47,217 bases of DNA, from contig JAITQA010000043.1 of the NCBI GenBank assembly GCA_031289145.1, positions 1 through 47,217 of the forward strand, written 5' to 3'. A program made the position numbers and the translations under genes. The stretch is from Dysgonamonadaceae bacterium. GTDB lineage: Bacteria > Bacteroidota > Bacteroidia > Bacteroidales > Azobacteroidaceae. Below are positions 43,488-47,217 of the stretch, one piece after another (the stretch's first letter is position 1; each line of letters starts with the position of its first letter). A model generated the notes under the pieces. That model did no database searches. It was not told the DNA's origin and worked only from the letters and a program-made list of their open reading frames with translations.

Positions 43488-44267
43488 ATGCGATTCAAAC
43501 TCACTTTACTGACCGATAAAAAAGCTTTTGGGAACCAACTGCCCTTGAATTATCAATATGAACTTTCGGCTTTTGTGTATCGGTCTATTGCGCAAGCCGA
43601 TAGGGATTATGCTTTGTGGCTTCACGAAAACGGATTCCGGTTAGAAGGAAAACCATTTAAATTATTTACATTCTCTAATTTGCTTATTACGCAGTACAAA
43701 ATCGACAAAAACTCCGACCGGATACGGATCGAAAGCGACCGGGTGGAGTGGTTAGTCTCTTTTTTACCCGAAACGGCGACAGAGAAATTTGTCCACGGAC
43801 TTTTCTCCGAACAGGTGTTTCAAATCGGCGACAAAAAATCGGTGGTGCAATTCCGGATAGCACAGATAGAAGTGCTGCCAATGCCCACTTTTGAACCGGA
43901 AATGCGTTTTCGGACGCTTTCGCCCGCCAGCATTTCGTATCGGAAAGAAGAAGAACGCTATCCGGATTACATCTCGCCGGAACATCCGGAAGCCGCCGGA
44001 ATTGTGCTGAATAATTTGTTGAACAAATACCACACGTTTTATGGTAAGCCTTACGAGAGAAAAATTGACTTTACGTTCCAGCCGACGAATAAACCGAGAA
44101 CCAAACTGATTAAGATAAAATCCGGAATGCCGGAGGAGACTTTTATCAGAGGGTATCTGTTTGAGTTTAAGATGCGGGCGGATGTGGAATTGATGCGGGT
44201 AATGTATGCGTCGGGGATAGGAGAGAAGGGGAGCCAGGGGTTTGGGATGGTGGAGATAATGGGATGA
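43488..44267 (+). CDS. cas6: CRISPR-associated endoribonuclease Cas6
   Basis: Cuts the precursor CRISPR RNA within each repeat to give crRNAs. The 259-residue protein starts MRFKLTLLTDKKAFGNQLPL and ends with the glycine-rich loop ASGIGEKGSQGFGMVEIMG that marks Cas6. Between them are two ferredoxin-like folds with segments such as FTFSNLLITQYKI and LFEFKMRADVELMRVMY. Cas6 of this type uses a histidine near the N-terminus in many members; here LWLHENGFRLEG is a candidate. It has its own promoter and is followed by a 194-base gap before cas8b1. Confidence 0.93.
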   Translation: MRFKLTLLTDKKAFGNQLPLNYQYELSAFVYRSIAQADRDYALWLHENGFRLEGKPFKLFTFSNLLITQYKIDKNSDRIRIESDRVEWLVSFLPETATEKFVHGLFSEQVFQIGDKKSVVQFRIAQIEVLPMPTFEPEMRFRTLSPASISYRKEEERYPDYISPEHPEAAGIVLNNLLNKYHTFYGKPYERKIDFTFQPTNKPRTKLIKIKSGMPEETFIRGYLFEFKMRADVELMRVMYASGIGEKGSQGFGMVEIMG

Positions 44268-44275
44268 TTTATAGC

Positions 44276-44356
44276 AAAAAAAAGGTTTAGTCTTAATCAA
44301 ATATATAATTAATTATTTCAAATCTAAAATAGTTCAATTTGTTTGTAAGACTAAAC
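44276..44356 (-). ncRNA. Candidate crRNA-like guide RNA between cas6 and cas8b1
   Basis: Minus-strand RNA of about 80 bases inferred from a TATCTTTG -7 box at 44370-44363. It would begin near GTTTAGTCTTA (44356-44346, by plus numbering 44346-44356). A repeat-like stretch of 30 bases ends in GATTTGAAAT at 44315. The 16 bases AATTAATTATATATTT (44314-44299) follow as a spacer-like part. TAAGACTAAAC (44295-44285) pairs perfectly with the 5' end, and eight T at 44283-44276 follow. The repeat-like end GAAAT is typical of type I-B repeats. The same 16 bases occur next to CCA in the cas8b1 promoter. Alternative: a plain terminator of cas6. Confidence 0.45.
44299..44314 (+). repeat. 16-base direct repeat, copy 1 (spacer-like part)
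   Basis: AAATATATAATTAATT, identical to 44385-44400. On the minus strand it follows the repeat-like GAAAT directly. Confidence 0.85.
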
Positions 44357-44362
44357 TTTTTG

Positions 44363-44370
44363 CAAAGATA
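44363..44370 (-). promoter_or_regulatory. -7 box of the candidate guide RNA
   Basis: Minus-strand TATCTTTG, part of the 13-base arm TTTGCAAAGATAA at 44359-44371. The arm is the exact reverse complement of 44412-44424, so identical -7 boxes point in opposite directions. Confidence 0.45.
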
Positions 44371-44384
44371 AAAATTATTTTCTT

Positions 44385-44403
44385 AAATATATAATTAATT
44401 TGG
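44385..44403 (-). promoter_or_regulatory. Candidate target site with CCA PAM-like flank in the cas8b1 promoter
   Basis: Copy 2 of the 16-base repeat (44385-44400). Read on the minus strand it is preceded directly by CCA (44403-44401), a trinucleotide known as a PAM in several type I-B systems. Copy 1 is instead preceded by AAT of the repeat-like part. The site lies 12 bases upstream of the cas8b1 -7 box. Confidence 0.4.
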
Positions 44404-44412
44404 ATTATTTGT

Positions 44413-44420
44413 TATCTTTG
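44413..44420 (+). promoter_or_regulatory. -7 box of cas8b1
   Basis: TATCTTTG is an exact consensus match, 41 bases before ATG 44462. The expected -33 area falls in the 16-base repeat at 44385-44400 and has no TTTG. Confidence 0.5.
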
Positions 44421-44461
44421 CAAATAATATTGGAGTAGCATAAAGCATAAAAGCATATAAA

Positions 44462-45877
44462 ATGAAGGAGACCTATAATACAATTGACTATAATTGGCTG
44501 ATTCAACCAACCGGTGACCCGTTTACCGATGTAGGGGGATACGTTATAAAATATCTTTCGGAAAAAGATCCTGAAAAAGATATTTTGGAACTTATTGAAT
44601 ACATGGCTAAGATATACGTGAATAGATGGAGTGGAAAAATAAATCCTTTTTTCCTAAATTCGGCTATAACTCAACCTGCTTTTAAAGGAGATGTAAAGAT
44701 AAAAGAGACGATTAAATATTTTTCATCTTTGCTTAATGAAACAGCGAGCAATGAAACCGGATTTTGCAGAATAACAGGCAGAAAAGCTAAATTATTTAAA
44801 GCAGGGCGAGATAATTCACTCATGTCCGGTTCCGGTGGATTTGTAAATTTCCATCATAATTTTCAATTTGGGTTGATGTTATCGAAGGAAATGCTTATCC
44901 GGATGCTTTTTATTCCTTACGGGTCAATATTTATTGGCGGGCGAATTGCTGTTATTTACAGCAATGATGCACAGGTAAACGAATTTTTTGTGCGTAAAAA
45001 TTGTGAAGCAAACGATAATAATATTGCCATGGCTTCTTCTGACGGAGTGTTAAAATCGGAGTATGGAATTCCGGCTAATGCTTTATTTCGATTTGTAGAT
45101 GATTTGTTTTTAAGTCAGTTGAAAATTGCGACAGATGATGATACCGGTAAATTATCTTTGACGCTATATCATTTTACTAATTTTGGTGCAAGTCCTGAGA
45201 TTGTGATATATAAACTACCCTCCAATGTGTTCAGATTTTATTCAACATGCCAATCTATAAAATTGAAATCCGATTGGCAACAGTTTATCATGGCGCATTA
45301 TGTCAATTCAAAATTTAAAGGAGCCAAATACAATCAATCAGCATCAATTTATGAACTCACTAAAAAAGATAGCATTGAACAAATATCATTTGACGATTAT
45401 AAAACATGGCGTAATGTTGTCTTGGAAAATTTATTGAAAGAAAAATCTATTTTACGATTATTCGTAAATTGGGGAATCAAACATAAATTCAATTTTAATA
45501 TTGTAGAAATCTATCAAAAATATGTACAGAATATGAAACAAGAAACTTTAAACAAGATTAAAGAATTAGCGCTTTTTCTAACAAATACAGGAGAAGATGC
45601 TATAAAGAAAAGTATCCGCGCTTTAGATGGATACAAAAGTTCTTACGAACTTCGCCGGTTCTTTTTAAAGAACGTGGTGGCAAAAAACTATAATGATGGA
45701 AGCAACGACACAATTATTACGATGGAAGAGTTGGTCTATTATTTATTCCCTGATGATGTATCGTGGAGAGACATACGAGATATTTTACTTTTTGCAATTT
45801 ATCAAGAACTTCATGCTAAAAATATTCGTGTCGAAGCAGAATTACCTGAAGAAGAAACATATAATGAAAATGAATAA
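44462..45877 (+). CDS. cas8b1: Type I-B CRISPR-associated protein Cas8b1/Cst1
   Basis: Large subunit of the type I-B Cascade, which recognises the PAM and recruits Cas3. The 471-residue protein opens MKETYNTIDYNWLIQPTGDP and contains TGFCRITGRKAKLFKAGRDN and VNFHHNFQFGLMLSKEMLIR, in line with the Cst1 group. The possible zinc-finger cysteines seen in some Cas8 proteins are reduced here to one or two. Its place between cas6 and cas7/cst2 supports the call. It is 20 bases upstream of cas7. Confidence 0.85.
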   Translation: MKETYNTIDYNWLIQPTGDPFTDVGGYVIKYLSEKDPEKDILELIEYMAKIYVNRWSGKINPFFLNSAITQPAFKGDVKIKETIKYFSSLLNETASNETGFCRITGRKAKLFKAGRDNSLMSGSGGFVNFHHNFQFGLMLSKEMLIRMLFIPYGSIFIGGRIAVIYSNDAQVNEFFVRKNCEANDNNIAMASSDGVLKSEYGIPANALFRFVDDLFLSQLKIATDDDTGKLSLTLYHFTNFGASPEIVIYKLPSNVFRFYSTCQSIKLKSDWQQFIMAHYVNSKFKGAKYNQSASIYELTKKDSIEQISFDDYKTWRNVVLENLLKEKSILRLFVNWGIKHKFNFNIVEIYQKYVQNMKQETLNKIKELALFLTNTGEDAIKKSIRALDGYKSSYELRRFFLKNVVAKNYNDGSNDTIITMEELVYYLFPDDVSWRDIRDILLFAIYQELHAKNIRVEAELPEEETYNENE

Positions 45878-45897
45878 TAAACATAAATAAAATAATT

Positions 45898-46980
45898 ATG
45901 AGTAATTTAAAAGCACAAGGATTTATCCTTATTGATGTAGATGTGGTAGCATTGAATAATGCGGGAAAAAACACACAAAGTAATTTTGATAATGCCGTAG
46001 GCACAAAACGAATTTATAAAGATGGGAAAAGTTATGTTTATGTTTCCGGGCAAGCATGGCGTTATTGGTGGCGAGACACTTTACAAAAAACGTTTAATTG
46101 GGAATTATCTCCAATTACGAGAGAGAGTAAGATCGCGTTTACAGCAGCTGACCCGATAAAATATGCCGATGATGATATTTTCGGTTATATGAAAGCGGCA
46201 TCAGAAGAAGTAACCGATGAAAAAGGAAAAGTAAAAAAAGAAAATGTTACAGTAACAAGGGTTTCTCCGTTAAAAAATTCGGTTCTCGTTTCTGTTGGTT
46301 CTGTTCGACCTGTTGAAAATTGGTCAAGTATGGCTCGTCAGGATGGTGATTCTGTCCCTTATGGAAAACAAGAATATAGCGCTATTATGAAAGGTATGTT
46401 CAGTTTGGATTTGGAGCAATCCGGAACTTTTGCAACCTATAATAAAACCGGATTTAAAAATCTTACAGTTGCACAGAAAAAGCAGGCATTAACCAGTGAT
46501 TTATTAACAGAAAAATGTGCAGTAGAAATTGACGACCCTTTTATGAAAGACGAGAAAGGAAAACCCTATAAACTCGTTCGTTTATTGCCACATATTCGCG
46601 AAAAGAGAATATCAGAAACTATTTTAGCATTAAAAAACATATCTGGCGGAGCCATGCAAACCAATAATATGGGAGATGTGACGCCTAAATTTATCGTTTT
46701 AGCAACATTGAATAGCGGTAATCATCCATTTTCTCACATTACTTCTTCAAGTGGAGTCAATGATGATGTAATTGATTTGAATATTGATGCACTAAAAGAG
46801 GTGTTGAAAGATTACAAAAACAATATTCAGGGAGATGTTTTTATTGGTCGGCGAAGTGGATTTTTCGACAATAAAGCGGATGCTTTAAACGAGATAGAAA
46901 AGGAATTTGCCAATGTGAAAGTTCTCACGATAAATGAAGCTATCGACCAATATACTGAACAACTGAAAAATCAATTGTAA
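45898..46980 (+). CDS. cas7: Type I-B CRISPR-associated protein Cas7/Cst2/DevR
   Basis: Backbone subunit that coats the crRNA spacer in Cascade. The 360-residue protein starts MSNLKAQGFILIDVDVVALN and has the RRM-type segment VYVSGQAWRYWWRDTLQKTF, the SVGSVRPVENWSSMAR region and LLPHIREKRISETILALKNI, all typical of Cst2/DevR. It lies 1 base upstream of cas5. DevR members were first described as negative autoregulators of the dev operon in Myxococcus, which is relevant to the regulatory idea for this locus. Confidence 0.92.
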   Translation: MSNLKAQGFILIDVDVVALNNAGKNTQSNFDNAVGTKRIYKDGKSYVYVSGQAWRYWWRDTLQKTFNWELSPITRESKIAFTAADPIKYADDDIFGYMKAASEEVTDEKGKVKKENVTVTRVSPLKNSVLVSVGSVRPVENWSSMARQDGDSVPYGKQEYSAIMKGMFSLDLEQSGTFATYNKTGFKNLTVAQKKQALTSDLLTEKCAVEIDDPFMKDEKGKPYKLVRLLPHIREKRISETILALKNISGGAMQTNNMGDVTPKFIVLATLNSGNHPFSHITSSSGVNDDVIDLNIDALKEVLKDYKNNIQGDVFIGRRSGFFDNKADALNEIEKEFANVKVLTINEAIDQYTEQLKNQL

Positions 46981-46981
46981 T

Positions 46982-47217
46982 ATGAAAGTTTTCAAAATTG
47001 ATATAACTGCGTGGACTTCAAGTTTTAAATATCCGAATTTAATTTCAGGATTTCAGCCGACACTTGAAGTTCCTCCGCTTAGTACAGTTTTGGGACTAAT
47101 CAATGCCGCAGCGGGAAAATATATTCAGCACAGGAAATTAAAAATCGGATATTATTTTGAATTTGAGGCTAAACAAATTGATTTGGAAACCATCTATCAG
47201 ATTGAGGCTCATGAAAA
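46982..47217 (+). CDS. cas5: Type I-B CRISPR-associated protein Cas5, cut by the right edge
   Basis: ATG 46982 follows the cas7 stop by 1 base and the frame is open to the window end (78 codons). It reads MKVFKIDITAWTSSFKYPNL, then TLEVPPLSTVLGLINAAAGK. The P-P-x-S-T-V-x-G-L-I-N-A-A-A-G segment is the characteristic N-terminal helix of Cas5. Cas5 holds the 5' handle of the crRNA and anchors Cas8 in Cascade. cas3, cas4, cas1, cas2 and the array are expected beyond the edge. Confidence 0.9.
   Translation, partial: MKVFKIDITAWTSSFKYPNLISGFQPTLEVPPLSTVLGLINAAAGKYIQHRKLKIGYYFEFEAKQIDLETIYQIEAHE

Noticed and set aside
44276-44361. Simple Rho-independent terminator of cas6
   Set aside because: Not excluded, but the plus-strand arm is followed by only five T and encloses a 50-base loop, while the minus strand gives eight T and a matching -7 box. 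Kept as the alternative reading.
44281-44400. CRISPR array in the cas6-cas8b1 gap
   Set aside because: Only one repeat-like part and one 16-base duplicate are present; there is no series of repeats and unique spacers.
1-47217. Insertion sequences, prophage or rRNA
   Set aside because: No IS transposase with terminal repeats, no phage structural genes and no rRNA segments were seen; the Rpn-like gene alone is not evidence of an IS.

Overview
The window reads as a chromosomal segment of a Bacteroidota bacterium, most likely order Bacteroidales. The signs are a SusC/SusD polysaccharide utilisation locus, a T9SS-type C-terminal sorting domain, a long-form pyrophosphate-dependent phosphofructokinase, Bacteroidota-only families (DUF4292, DUF3109), and many promoters of the -33 TTTG / -7 TAnnTTTG type. 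A species cannot be named from sequence alone.

Left part (1-16.2 kb). The left edge cuts an Rpn/PD-(D/E)XK nuclease gene. Next come gltX behind a structured leader, a wrecked ParE toxin gene, and tRNA-Glu(CTC). A tightly packed minus-strand run from 9294 down to 2553 encodes a polysaccharide flippase, dUTPase, a TPR protein, a DUF4292 lipoprotein, an EnvC-like LytM factor, and the queuosine genes queC and queF. A hairpin just before queC resembles a preQ1-I riboswitch. On the plus strand follow pfp, a Uma2 nuclease, pepT, a DUF6364/PIN toxin-antitoxin pair and gcvT, whose start overlaps the toxin stop. A frameshifted gene remnant and an acetyl-esterase-like hydrolase close this part.

Middle part (16.3-38 kb). 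A DUF4870-like membrane protein precedes a three-gene operon of two SGNH proteins and an MBOAT acyltransferase, probably for O-acylation of an exported glycan. A minus-strand PUL (33974 to 21472) encodes SusC, SusD, two surface glycan-binding lipoproteins, a GH26 enzyme with a CBM and a T9SS tail, and a GH3 beta-glycosidase. The probable substrate is a beta-mannan. An ABC-2 exporter pair, a truncated secreted ORF, a lipoprotein and a bcp peroxiredoxin follow.

Right part (37.8-47.2 kb). Here lie a DUF3109 protein, dihydroorotase with a palindrome inserted in its reading frame, a DPM1-like glycosyltransferase, a three-gene operon of a DUF4332 protein, a membrane protein and a small low-complexity protein, and ispE. 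The window ends inside a type I-B CRISPR-Cas operon: cas6, cas8b1/cst1, cas7/cst2 and the start of cas5. No CRISPR array, cas1, cas2 or cas3 is inside the window.

The most interesting element is the 194-bp gap between cas6 and cas8b1. On the minus strand it holds a -7 box, a repeat-like segment ending in GAAAT, a 16-nt spacer-like segment, and a stem followed by eight T. The same 16 nt recur next to a CCA trinucleotide in the promoter region of cas8b1. This is the layout expected of a crRNA-like guide that directs the Cas complex onto its own promoter, and it is offered as a hypothesis.
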